Positions 19,134-27,808 of a stretch of DNA of 64,000 nt are shown piece by piece. Numbering within the stretch: position 1 is the first letter of the stretch; every line of letters begins with the position of its first letter. Source of the stretch: an uncultured Planctomycetaceae bacterium (lineage in GTDB: Bacteria; Planctomycetota; Planctomycetia; Planctomycetales; Planctomycetaceae). The notes under the pieces were generated by a model, which was not told where the DNA came from, searched no databases, and was given only the letters and a program-made list of their open reading frames with translations. The stretch is taken from NCBI GenBank assembly GCA_903871805.1, contig CAIQIE010000248.1:1-64000 (forward strand), given 5' to 3'. The position numbers and the translations under genes are program-made.

Positions 19134-19952
19134 TCAGCCGGCGCCGGGAATCCAGAGTCCGCCTGCTGTGAGTCGGCCGGTTTTTTCAGAGGGGGATCTG
19201 GGTCTGCGTTTTGCTTTCATGCGGAGATAGGGGGGAACGAAGCGACCTCGGTAGCCATAGTGACTGACGTCTGCGGAGTAGTCTGCCCGTCTGGGTTCGC
19301 GGAAATCTTCGATGGTGAAGCCGGTGACGCACAGATCCCCGATCAGTTGCTCCAGCCTGTGCAGGTATTCGGTTGTGCCTGACTCTCGGTAGGAATTGTC
19401 TGTCTGCTGTGGCAGAGGACCTTCGTGGTAGTATTCGACACCGATGACAAACTGCTGACGTTCATTTCGGTGGCTGATCTGCAGGCTGACAGGTTGTTTG
19501 TGCTGGGAAATATAAATTCCATCATCACGGATAACGCGAGCAATTTCCTGGTAGACAGAGCGAAGATCGGGAATGTAGCAGGTGCTTACGGGTTGATGGA
19601 CGATATCAAACGTTTCATCGGCGAGGATACCGAGTTCGTCCATGGATGCCTGAATGGTTCGCACGGGAAATCCGCGCCGCCGGCATTCCTGCTCATCCAG
19701 TTTCAGCATGGAGTCACTGATATCCACCACGGTGACTCGAGCCCCTGCAGCGGCATATAGTACGGATTGCCAGCCACCACCGGCGGCAAGGCAAAGGACA
19801 TCAAGGCCTGCCACAGAATCTGGCAGCCAGCCTCGTCCATCCAGCGTTTTCAGGGGATTGCGGCACTCCGCGTCTGTTGCTGTTTTTGCGAAGAGGCTGC
19901 CTGATTCGGCAAACTGATTCCATGCCTTCTGATTTGCCTGGAGATGATCCAC
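19134..19952 (-). CDS. class I SAM-dependent methyltransferase
   Basis: About 272 residues. The S-adenosylmethionine-binding motif I is clear, VLCLAAGGGWQS, followed by the acidic residue VVDISDSML at the end of strand 2 and later FDIVHQPVSTCYIPDL. The substrate is unknown. The ORF track extends to 20471, but that upstream part is Asn/Arg-rich junk lying opposite the kinase gene. Family members usually begin just before HLQANQKAW, so I chose GTG 19952; ATG 20072 is the alternative and would add 40 unconserved-looking residues. It is divergent from the MfnE-like kinase. Confidence 0.85.
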   Translation of the reverse strand: MDHLQANQKAWNQFAESGSLFAKTATDAECRNPLKTLDGRGWLPDSVAGLDVLCLAAGGGWQSVLYAAAGARVTVVDISDSMLKLDEQECRRRGFPVRTIQASMDELGILADETFDIVHQPVSTCYIPDLRSVYQEIARVIRDDGIYISQHKQPVSLQISHRNERQQFVIGVEYYHEGPLPQQTDNSYRESGTTEYLHRLEQLIGDLCVTGFTIEDFREPRRADYSADVSHYGYRGRFVPPYLRMKAKRRPRSPSEKTGRLTAGGLWIPGAG

Positions 19953-20189
19953 ACGACTGATCCGATATCTGGCGGGCGGGGAGAACAGAGAGACGAAGTG
20001 CGGTGCAGCTTTGTCGAAGACGTTGTTATTGTAACCGCACACCTGCAGAATTCTTCCTGTGGAAGGCTGCATAAAGAGTCGTGAATTACAGCTGTCGCTG
20101 ATTTTGGGGGATTTGGGACGGTTTTTCGGTCTTACTGGATTCCTGTTGCGGGCAGAGAGACGAACCGGCACGCGGTTTGAGAGGAAAAA

Positions 20190-20816
20190 ATGGTGGCATG
20201 TCAGGGCCAGTTGGTTGTTTTGAAACTGGGTGGCAGTCTGCTGAGTCTGCCGGATCTGCATGTCAGACTTCAGCAGCTGCTGGGGCAGATTTCTGAGGTC
20301 TGCGTGCTGATTGTTCCCGGGGGAGGCTCTGCGGCGGATCGAATTCGTGATCTGGACAGTGACTTTCATCTTCCGGCATACCAGACGCATAATGCTGCCA
20401 TCGGGGCGATGAGTTTCAATGCAGGGGTTCTGGTTCGTACTGGCGTTGGACTGAGTCTTGCCAGAGATCACGGGGCAGCAGAGGTGATTTGGCGACGTTC
20501 GATGCCAGCGGTGCTTGAGGTGGCGGAATTTCTGGGCGGGGAAGGTCGTGCTGTCTATGAGGGATTACCGGAATCCTGGCAGGTGACAAGCGATTCCATT
20601 GCTGCGTCTGTTTCCAGCTACTGGGGGGCGAGCCGATTGATTCTGGTGAAATCCTGCGATCCCGTCTCAGGCAATCTGGCCGAGGTGGCTGAAGCCGGGA
20701 TGGTTGACAGTTGGTTTCTGAAGATTCCCGGAGAATTTCGCGTGGATTGGTGCAATCTGCGAGCAGATCGTGTTTGTTTGCAATCTCTGCATCGTGGGCG
20801 AGTGCTGAAAGATTGA
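20190..20816 (+). CDS. amino acid kinase-family protein, MfnE-like
   Basis: The 208-residue protein has the amino-acid-kinase phosphate-binding motifs LKLGGSLL (near residue 11) and VPGGGSAADRIR (near 43), and a later SDSIAASVSSYWGA segment like the nucleotide site of uridylate/aspartate kinases. It is shorter than those enzymes and best resembles the archaeal MfnE kinases and their methylotroph/planctomycete relatives. MfnE makes an aminomethylfuran diphosphate precursor of methanofuran. Planctomycetes are known to carry tetrahydromethanopterin-linked C1 genes, so a role in that cofactor pathway is inferred. No other C1 gene is nearby. ATG 20190 follows GAGAGGAAAAA. Confidence 0.75.
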   Translation: MVACQGQLVVLKLGGSLLSLPDLHVRLQQLLGQISEVCVLIVPGGGSAADRIRDLDSDFHLPAYQTHNAAIGAMSFNAGVLVRTGVGLSLARDHGAAEVIWRRSMPAVLEVAEFLGGEGRAVYEGLPESWQVTSDSIAASVSSYWGASRLILVKSCDPVSGNLAEVAEAGMVDSWFLKIPGEFRVDWCNLRADRVCLQSLHRGRVLKD

Positions 20817-21079
20817 TGGCGAGTCGTTTCTGCTGGCTGAGGGGGGGCGGTGTGGTGGTGGGGACGGATGTAGTGGGACGTTTCTTCACGTCTCAGGGCG
20901 TTTTGAAATTGAGTGTGGGACTGTCTGACGATCCGTATTGTGGAATTTGCTAAGATGTGGACAGTCGTGCGGACCTTTTTTCGTTACCGTTTCCTGTGTG
21001 GCGAATTGTCAGTGAGTCTGAGTCGTCGCGGATTGCTGAAAATTTTGCAGAGCAGCGTATTGTTTTTTCGGTGGAGATT

Positions 21080-21868
21080 ATGGAATACGTTTACGCGGTG
21101 ATTCTGGGCGTGGTGCAGGGAATTGCCGAGTTTCTGCCGATCAGTTCTTCAGGCCATCTGGTCATTGCAGAAGCATTGCTGAAGGCACTGTCAATTTCTG
21201 AGATGCCTGAGTGGCTGCAGGGCATGACCATGAATGTGGCCCTGCACTTTGGAACGCTGCTTTCGATTGCCGTCGTTTATTACAGAGACCTGCTGGATCT
21301 GACACGTCGGCCGCGGATGTTGTTGCTGATTGTGGTGGCGTCCGTTCCGGTTGCGATTGTCGGGCTGAAGTTCAAAGACCAGCTGGAGAGTCTGTTTGAC
21401 AGTGCGTTTGCTGCAGGCTTTTGTCTGATGATCACGGGCGTGATTCTTCTTGTGGCAAGGAGGCTTCAGGGCGGGGGGCAGGAATTGAAGACGATGCCGG
21501 TCCGATCGGCGATCGTGATTGGGTTATTTCAGGCAGTGGCGATACTTCCCGGGATTTCGAGAGCCGGTAGTACAGTCGGGGCAGGGCTTATGTGCGGGCT
21601 CAGAGGAGCTGATGCGGCCAAATTCTCGTTTTTTCTGGCGATACCAGCGATTGGCGGCGCCACGCTGCTGGAATTCCTCAAGGTTCTCAGGGCGACGGAC
21701 AGTACGGTACCAAATTGGACACCAGTTGTGGCTGGTGCAGTTGTCAGTTTTGTTGTCGGGGTCTTTTGCCTTCGCTGGCTGATACGAATCCTGTCGTCGG
21801 ATCGCCTGCACTGGTTTGCGTTTTACTGTCTGACGGTGGGGCTTTTGACCGTCGTCTGGCAGTGGTAG
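21080..21868 (+). CDS. uppP: undecaprenyl-diphosphatase
   Basis: UppP (BacA) dephosphorylates undecaprenyl diphosphate in the cytoplasmic membrane, recycling the lipid carrier for wall and polysaccharide synthesis; overexpression can give bacitracin resistance. The 262-residue protein has the two signature motifs, GVVQGIAEFLPISSSGHL near the start and ILPGISRAGST in the middle, with multiple hydrophobic segments through to the C-terminal VGLLTVVW. The track begins 123 bases earlier; ATG 21080, after GGAG, matches the family start. Its presence fits a peptidoglycan- or glycan-making planctomycete. Confidence 0.95.
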   Translation: MEYVYAVILGVVQGIAEFLPISSSGHLVIAEALLKALSISEMPEWLQGMTMNVALHFGTLLSIAVVYYRDLLDLTRRPRMLLLIVVASVPVAIVGLKFKDQLESLFDSAFAAGFCLMITGVILLVARRLQGGGQELKTMPVRSAIVIGLFQAVAILPGISRAGSTVGAGLMCGLRGADAAKFSFFLAIPAIGGATLLEFLKVLRATDSTVPNWTPVVAGAVVSFVVGVFCLRWLIRILSSDRLHWFAFYCLTVGLLTVVWQW

Positions 21869-22023
21869 AGTCCGGGGTAGTCGCCTGGTCTGCCGCTGCG
21901 TAGTTTGCGAGTGGACGAGGAGCTTCGACGTGGCGTGGTGGGCCATTTTCTGTGCAGCGGTTGCCTTTGCGTGTGTGACAGATCAAATCCGGGGGTGTCG
22001 CTGAGGGATTGGGAGTGAGCACG

Positions 22024-24147
22024 ATGGCGGAAGGGCTGAGTATCGTTCGTGGGGCCTGTGGCCATGACTGTCCTGACACTTGTTCGTGGCTGGTGGAGGT
22101 CAGCGAGGGCAGGGCTCGTCGGCTTTACGGAGATCCGTCCCATCCGTTTACGCGCGGTACGCTGTGTGCGAAGGTCAATCACTATCTGGAACGCGTTTAC
22201 CATCCCGAACGTGTCCTGTATCCGCTTCGTCGCGATGGTCGGAAGGGGGAAGGTCGTTTCCGTAGAATTTCGTGGCAGGACGCAATGTCGGAAATCGCGG
22301 AACGGTGGCAGGAAATAATTTCGCAGGAGGGGGCGGAAGCGATTCTGCCCTTCAGTTCGGCGGGAAATCAGGGATTGATTCATCATTCTTCATTGGATCA
22401 GCGATTGGGGGCAGTTCTGGGATTCAGTCGGCTGGAGCGAAATATTTGCGGTGCCGTGGCGCATCAGGGGCTGAGTGCCACGCAGGGCAACGGCATCGGA
22501 ATCAACCCCGAGGATCTGATTCACAGTCGTTTTATTGTTTTGTGGGGTACCAACACAATTGTGACCAATCTGCATCTGTGGCCGGTGATTTTGGAAGCTC
22601 GGTCCCGCGGTGCAAAGATTGTCGTTGTTGATCCAGTGCGAACGCGGACAGCGGAGGCTGCGGACTGGCATCTTGCTGTGCGGCCAGGGTCGGATACGGT
22701 TCTGGCTCTGGCCATGATGCATGTGATCATTCGCGACGGCCTTGTGGACAGGGATTACATCGATCGCCATGCTGTGGGTTTTTCGCAACTGGCGGATCAT
22801 GTTGCCGGATTTTCACCGGAATCCGCTTCGGAAGTGACTGGACTTGGCAAAGAGGTTATCGAACGGTTTGCCCGCGAGTATGCACAGGCGCAGCCATCGC
22901 TGCTGCGTCCGCTGATTGGTCTGGAGCATCATCGAAACGGAGCCATGATGTTCCGGACGATGGCTTGCCTGCCGATACTCACGGGAGCCTGGCGATACCG
23001 TGGTGGCGGACTTTGCCGATCGACCGGAGCTTTTCAGTTTTCCATGTTGAACATGGACAAGCTGCTGCTGCCGGAGCATCAGCGGCCCGGAGTGAGAACA
23101 CTGAATATGAGAGATCTTGGGGCGGACCTTCTGTCGGACCGACTGGCGCCGCCAATTCGGTCTTTGCTGGTTTACAACAGCAATCCGGCAGTCAGTCTGC
23201 CTAATCAGAACCTGGTGCGTCAGGGGCTGAAGCGTGACAACTTGTTTACGGTCGTGCATGATCTTTTTCTGACGGATACCGCACGATTTGCGGATATTGT
23301 ATTGCCGGCAACCAGTCAGATTGAGCATCTGGATCTTGTTCCGTCGTGGGGGCATCACTATGTCACGATGAATCGCCCTGCAGTGGCTCCGCTGGGGGAA
23401 TCTGTGCCGAACACGGAGTTGTTTCGGCGCCTTGCGGCGGCCCTTGGGCGATCGGAGTCCTGGCTGTTTGATTCTGACGAGACGCTTTTGCGATCGGCAT
23501 TGCAGACTGAGCATCCAATGATGCAGGGCATTACGTACGAGTCGCTGCTGGAGAAAGGTTATCAGCATCTGAATCATCCGGAGGACTGGAGGCCGTTTGC
23601 TGAGGGAGGCTTTCCGACACGGTCAGGAAAGGCGGAGTTGTATTCCGAGAGTCTGCAGGATGCCGGGCAGGACGCCTTGCCATCTCCTGGAGAGATTCGG
23701 AGAGGCCGGCGGAATCAGTTACAGCTCATTTCGGGGAAGACACTGCATTACCTGAATACCGGTTACAGTCACATGGAACGCCACAGTCGACGGGAAGGCA
23801 TTTTGCAGATTCGGATAAACAGTGCTGATGCTGACGAGCGTGGTCTGTGTAGCGGGCAGTTAGTGCGTGTTTTCAATGAGCTTGGAGAGGTCGAGGCGGT
23901 TTGTGAGGTATCCGATGTTGTGCAGCGTGGCGTCGCCTGGGCGCCATTTGGAGGGATTGCCGATGCGGCAAATGTACAGCGTCACGTAAACTGTCTTACT
24001 CCTGAGGAACCCACGGATTGGGGGGGGGGCAGTGGTTTTTATGACACGTTCATCGACGTCGAATCCATTCCTGAGGATCGCGGGGACCGGGCGGGGTTCG
24101 GCGCGTTGGAAGACCCCGCAGGATGGGGCGATGATTCGTGTGCGTGA
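22024..24147 (+). CDS. molybdopterin-dependent oxidoreductase with [4Fe-4S] site
   Basis: A 707-residue protein of the DMSO reductase superfamily. Four cysteines at about residues 12, 16, 20 and 48 (CGHDCPDTC and TLCAK) form the N-terminal [4Fe-4S] motif. The molybdopterin-binding domains follow, with VLWGTNTIVTNLH, VVVDPVRTRTAEAADWHLAVRPGSD, and SNPAVSLPNQN. The C-terminal dinucleotide-binding domain contains LNTGYSHMERH and ends with a DWGGGSGFYDTF motif. RNICG near residue 140 may supply the metal ligand. There is no Tat signal, so it is probably cytoplasmic. Physiological substrate unknown; no iron-sulfur or membrane partner subunit is adjacent. Confidence 0.9.
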   Translation: MAEGLSIVRGACGHDCPDTCSWLVEVSEGRARRLYGDPSHPFTRGTLCAKVNHYLERVYHPERVLYPLRRDGRKGEGRFRRISWQDAMSEIAERWQEIISQEGAEAILPFSSAGNQGLIHHSSLDQRLGAVLGFSRLERNICGAVAHQGLSATQGNGIGINPEDLIHSRFIVLWGTNTIVTNLHLWPVILEARSRGAKIVVVDPVRTRTAEAADWHLAVRPGSDTVLALAMMHVIIRDGLVDRDYIDRHAVGFSQLADHVAGFSPESASEVTGLGKEVIERFAREYAQAQPSLLRPLIGLEHHRNGAMMFRTMACLPILTGAWRYRGGGLCRSTGAFQFSMLNMDKLLLPEHQRPGVRTLNMRDLGADLLSDRLAPPIRSLLVYNSNPAVSLPNQNLVRQGLKRDNLFTVVHDLFLTDTARFADIVLPATSQIEHLDLVPSWGHHYVTMNRPAVAPLGESVPNTELFRRLAAALGRSESWLFDSDETLLRSALQTEHPMMQGITYESLLEKGYQHLNHPEDWRPFAEGGFPTRSGKAELYSESLQDAGQDALPSPGEIRRGRRNQLQLISGKTLHYLNTGYSHMERHSRREGILQIRINSADADERGLCSGQLVRVFNELGEVEAVCEVSDVVQRGVAWAPFGGIADAANVQRHVNCLTPEEPTDWGGGSGFYDTFIDVESIPEDRGDRAGFGALEDPAGWGDDSCA

Positions 24148-24547
24148 CGGGCTGTCAGAGTGCTATTGAATGCCATTTTCAGGTGTTCGGCGCCTGTCAA
24201 CTCCGGACGCCAAAACTCTCAGGAAAACGACCGGAAAAAATGGGAATTGTTCTAAGATCTTTCGCAGAGAACGAGTTAGGACCAGCCTCGAAAAAGTCCG
24301 GGTCTAAATCGCCCGGTATCGTTTGACAGATCTTCATGTCAGGTTAACATCGATCCTCGTTGAGTGAGCGTTCGGAAACACGTTCTGCAATTGTCTCCGA
24401 ACATAACCTGTCAAAAACATCCAGTCGGTAACTGCGATTCCGCATCAGGAATTTGGTTGCGCGATGGTCTGCTGTTTTCGCTAATCTGCGGCGATGATTC
24501 AGACCTCCGCGCTGGGCAGTTGCGCGCTGGGCAAGAGGGAGGGGCGC
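24148..24547. other. intergenic region upstream of dnaA
   Basis: About 400 bases. No clear DnaA box (TTATNCACA) or AT-rich unwinding element was found by reading, so an origin is not called here. It contains the inverted repeats listed separately and probably the dnaA promoter. Confidence 0.45.
24324..24413. promoter_or_regulatory. inverted repeats upstream of dnaA
   Basis: TGACA and TGTCA flank an 8-base spacer at 24324-24341. The right part, TGTCAGGTTA (24337-24346), recurs in reverse as TAACCTGTCA (24404-24413) with one mismatch, so three related half-sites lie within 90 bases, 135-225 bases before the dnaA start. They could be operator sites for a dimeric regulator, or chance. Confidence 0.3.
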
Positions 24548-26299
24548 ATGACGCAGCCCAAACGTCACGACGACAAACTGACGTCCGCCGCTGTCGCCTC
24601 CCCGGCGAAACGTGCGGGCAAGGTCAGAGTCGACCGGGCTATTTCTATTGGAATTGTGGCCCATGAGATTTCTGAAATATCCGCCAAGCCGGTATCTTCA
24701 AGCGATTCTCCTCGTAAGGCGGCACGTGGAAGAACTGTACGTTCCGGTCTGGACGTTGTAGCCGGAGTTCCGTCGGCAGGCGTTCTGGCTTTGGCAGCGA
24801 TAGGTTCCGCTGGTCGCAATTCTGGTGACATCGAGGCGATCGTGCGCGACGCCGTAGGTGACCAGAATTATCAGCATTGGTTTCATCGTCGATGTCGCTT
24901 CGATGTTGTTGGTGATCGGCTTGTGGTGCACGTACCCAATCCGTTTATCCTCAACTGGATGGTGAGACGATTTCGAACTGTGCTGACAAAAGCCGCCCAG
25001 CAGATGCTGGGGCCGTCTGCTTCCTGCCAGCTCGAGGTTGATGCAACGTTGATGGAGGCTGCGCCTGAGGCAGACAGAGAGCCGTCAGTACCGAGTTCGG
25101 GCAGTTCAAATGTGCAGGCAGCAGTGGTAGCAGCGGCAGTGCCTGAGTCTGAGGGGGCTCTGCCGGTCACGCAGGCTGTGAAATCAATGCAGCGTCGGAC
25201 TGCACGCACCACGGACGCTGGTCCTGAAGCTGGTGGTTCCTCGAACCGCAGGCGTTTCCGTGGCTTTGATTCTTTTGTAGCCGGTGAATGCAATAGTCTT
25301 GCCGTGCTTGCGGCAAGACAGGTGGCATCCTGTCCAGGTGAGCGTTACAACCCGCTGTTCATCTATGGAGGCACCGGCACAGGGAAGACCCATCTTCTGG
25401 AAGCGATTTATTCCGAAGTCCGCCGGGGATTTCCTTCCAAAAATGTGATGTATCTGACCAGTGAGGCGTTTACCAATTATTTTACGGCCGCGCTTACTGG
25501 TCGCACCGTCCCATCCTTCCGGCAGAAGTTCCGCAATGTGGACGTCCTGCTGGTCGACAATATCGAGTTTCTGGACAACAAGAGGGCGACGCAGGAAGAG
25601 TTTCTGCACACCATTGTGCAGGTCATCGAGCACGGCGGGCAGGTTGTGATTTCCTCGGATCGACATCCCAGGATGCTGACAAAGCAGCGAGAAGAACTCA
25701 CGACGCGATTTTTAAGTGGGCTTGTCTGTCGAGTCGATGCTCCCGACCACGAGACTCGCCGAAAACTGCTGCAATCACTTTGCGTGGGCCTGAAAGCCAC
25801 GTTTCATGACGATGCCCTGGATTATCTGCTGCGACGCTGTGGAAAAAGCGTCCGTGAGCTTCAGGGGGCGCTGAATCAACTGGAAAGCCATTTCCATCTG
25901 ACCGGCCGTAAAGTGACCGCGGCAACGGCTCGTGAATTGCTGGGAGGAATGGAAGACGAGTGTCGTCGGCTGGTGCGCATCAGTGATGTCGAAAAGACTG
26001 TCTGTGAAATCTTTGGTGTAAGTGTTGCGGATCTGCGGTCGTCGTCGCGGAGGCGAACTGTGGCGGTGCCTCGGTCGATCGCGATGTTTCTGTCTCGACG
26101 ACTTACTAAAACGCCTTACCGCGAGATTGGGCAGTACTTCGGCGGAAGAGACCACAGTACGGTGGTCGCTGCAGAACGTCGCGTGGCAGAACTGGTTGCT
26201 CAGGGCGGGGTTCTGGAGTTACCTACGTCCATCAAATGTCGGACCGTGGCCGAACTGGTGGATGAATTGGAACGCAGATTGGTCAGTCTGGCTTCGTGA
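24548..26299 (+). CDS. dnaA: chromosomal replication initiator DnaA
   Basis: DnaA binds origin DnaA boxes and opens the duplex. The 583-residue protein is long: an N-terminal extension of about 80 residues precedes domain I (NYQHWFHRRCRFDVVGDRL). A linker follows, then the AAA+ domain with FDSFVAGECNSLA, Walker A GGTGTGKTHLLEAI, and SSDRHPRML. The C-terminal DNA-binding domain has GRDHSTVVAAERRV, the DnaA signature. The Walker B segment reads LLVDNIEFL, with Asn where the second acidic residue normally stands. ATG 24548 has GGGAGGGG directly upstream and is preferred to ATG 24494. parB lies 3.6 kb downstream, beyond the decayed island, suggesting an origin-proximal region. Confidence 0.93.
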   Translation: MTQPKRHDDKLTSAAVASPAKRAGKVRVDRAISIGIVAHEISEISAKPVSSSDSPRKAARGRTVRSGLDVVAGVPSAGVLALAAIGSAGRNSGDIEAIVRDAVGDQNYQHWFHRRCRFDVVGDRLVVHVPNPFILNWMVRRFRTVLTKAAQQMLGPSASCQLEVDATLMEAAPEADREPSVPSSGSSNVQAAVVAAAVPESEGALPVTQAVKSMQRRTARTTDAGPEAGGSSNRRRFRGFDSFVAGECNSLAVLAARQVASCPGERYNPLFIYGGTGTGKTHLLEAIYSEVRRGFPSKNVMYLTSEAFTNYFTAALTGRTVPSFRQKFRNVDVLLVDNIEFLDNKRATQEEFLHTIVQVIEHGGQVVISSDRHPRMLTKQREELTTRFLSGLVCRVDAPDHETRRKLLQSLCVGLKATFHDDALDYLLRRCGKSVRELQGALNQLESHFHLTGRKVTAATARELLGGMEDECRRLVRISDVEKTVCEIFGVSVADLRSSSRRRTVAVPRSIAMFLSRRLTKTPYREIGQYFGGRDHSTVVAAERRVAELVAQGGVLELPTSIKCRTVAELVDELERRLVSLAS

Positions 26300-26780
26300 T
26301 TCAGGTTTGTGAAAAGTGCCCTGCGGTCCGCGCTGCCGGATTCGTCATGGAATTGGGAAACTCCCCTTGGTGCCTGTGCGGCACCGTCGGGATGCACTCC
26401 ATGTACTGAGCCCAGTCGCGAACAGCTTCCGGCTACGACGCGACTGGACAGCAGTCACGGTTAGGGCACGGAGGTGCATGGCACCGACAGTTAAACGCAG
26501 AGTATTTCCGAGATGTCGCATGAACAGTTCCATTCTTGACTGAAGTTCCCCCAAAATAGTAGGCGCTCTGCATTGTATGTTTTGGACTCTGCACGACGCG
26601 TTGTCCTGTTACCTGGATTGCATCACTGGAACCGCGTGGACAACGATCACGTTTCGCTGACCACTGCGCACGACTGGCAGGTTACGGGAGGTGGGCGCGT
26701 GCGTGTCCGGCGAAGCCCACCACTTTCTTCCGCATACCCCCCGGGACTGATGTATCTCACGGCGAACGAACGCCACTCCC
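26300..26780. other. intergenic region between dnaA and the decayed island
   Basis: About 480 bases with no supportable gene. ORFs on both strands are short and of odd composition. It may include the junction between core chromosome and the acquired island; no direct repeats or integrase remnant were found by reading. Confidence 0.4.
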
Positions 26781-27270
26781 CTATGTCACCTTGTCCTCTA
26801 TCCACGACAGAAGCCCCGCGTCTATCGTCATCTGTGCGAGATCCTCAGCCAGGAGGAGCCGGAGCCTTTTGTTTTGGCGTTGCCGGAAACGCAGCAGTGA
26901 CTCGTCGGGAGTGTGCACAATGAAGAATATGGTTCGGTGAATAGACTCGCGGAATTGCGACAGCGTCTCCTGCAATTCAGGGAGTCCGGCGCGGGATTTG
27001 ACCTGCACGACATACCGATCTTTCATGATCGGTTCGATCAGTTCAAGATCGAGACCCTTCGCGTGCTGCCCAAGCACACTCGTCCGCCGCCAACCGGATG
27101 CTCGGAAGATCAGGTCGACCAGAGTTTCAAAGTCCTTCCAGTGCAGGGCCTGAATAGCGAGGGCGACTGACTCCACCAACACTCGCTGCTGTTCCCGGAG
27201 CCCGTTCGCAGCGGGACTTTCATCTCCGTTGATCGTGCGAAGTAAAGCGTCGAGTTGCGAAACAGAGCAA
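26781..27270 (-). pseudogene. 5'-truncated restriction-endonuclease-like gene (Mrr/PD-(D/E)XK type)
   Basis: The frame reads LDALLRTINGDESPAANGLR... then HWKDFETLVDLIFRASGWRR and GLDLELIEPI...RYVVQVKS. The Asp...Gln-Val-Lys arrangement in the last two is the core of a PD-(D/E)XK nuclease, as in Mrr-type endonucleases acting on foreign or modified DNA. The track starts at GTG 27182, but the same frame continues upstream to about 27270, where it meets the brxL remnant in another frame without a start codon. The gene therefore appears to have lost its 5' end by a deletion that fused it to brxL. A residual protein from GTG 27182 (133 aa) is possible. Confidence 0.65.
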
Positions 27271-27589
27271 AACGTCCCGCTTCTCGTTGAGCGTCACGGT
27301 CACTTTGTCGATGATCTTGAGACTGCCACGCTCACGGATCGTGGACTTCACCTTCTCGGCTTCATCGGGCCGGACGTAGTTCTCAGCCAAAACCTTCTTG
27401 ACGGTGCGCAGACCTTCCTCGATCACGGCTTCGTCATTCGAGGCGCAGTAACTCCCCAGCAGGTACGTCGAGGACGTACACAGGCACGTTCGCACCCTCT
27501 TTGACCAGCTTGGTCAAATCTTTGCGAACCACCTTGCCGGGGAAATGCCGGTTCAACAGATCGTCGAGAGAATCTATGGCCGTACTCAA
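27271..27589 (-). pseudogene. brxL: frameshifted, truncated brxL (BREX Lon-like protein) remnant
   Basis: Read from TTG 27589, one frame gives HFPGKVVRKDLTKLVKEGAN then VPVYVL, and the next frame continues YLLGSYCASNDEAVIEEGL, YVRPDEAEKVKSTIRERGS and IIDKVTVTLNEKRDV. Together these are the conserved N-terminal 100 or so residues of BrxL, the Lon-like component of BREX phage defence. A single extra base near 27466 breaks the frame, and the remaining approximately 550 residues, including the AAA+ and protease parts, are missing. The start lies three bases after the stop of the preceding small gene with AAAGGGGAA as ribosome site, so it was part of that operon. No other BREX gene is in the window. 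Confidence 0.8.
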
Positions 27590-27592
27590 GGT

Positions 27593-27808
27593 TTATTCCC
27601 CTTTGCCCAATTCAATGCGTTCCGAAGATTTTTCGAGTTCGATTCTCTCGAACTCTTCCACAGTCAGACTCTGAATGCGGTTATTAATGAACACGATGAT
27701 TGGCGTGTGTGTTTGTTTTGCTCGCTCAATCACGGACTGTTGTACATCCAGAAAAGCTGCTTGAGCCTTTTTCGTGACTGAAGAGTGATCTGGTTCGGGG
27801 CGTATCAT
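27593..27808 (-). CDS. small partner protein of the zeta-like kinase (putative antitoxin)
   Basis: A 71-residue protein beginning MIRPEPDHSSVTKKAQAAFL and containing AKQTHTPIIVFINNRIQSLT followed by an acidic helix. Short proteins of this shape are encoded beside zeta-family kinases and are thought to be their antitoxin-like partners. The ATG overlaps the kinase stop codon (ATGA), indicating translational coupling, and the next gene, brxL, begins three bases after its stop. The track starts further upstream at 27844, inside the kinase gene; 27808 is preferred. It appears intact although both neighbours are broken. The antitoxin role is inferred. Confidence 0.65.
   Translation of the reverse strand: MIRPEPDHSSVTKKAQAAFLDVQQSVIERAKQTHTPIIVFINNRIQSLTVEEFERIELEKSSERIELGKGE

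Noticed and set aside
19953-20471. N-terminal extension of the methyltransferase ORF
   Set aside because: Overlaps the divergent kinase gene, is low in conserved features and precedes the usual family start.
24148-24547. Replication origin beside dnaA
   Set aside because: No DnaA boxes or clear AT-rich unwinding element could be read; location alone is not enough.
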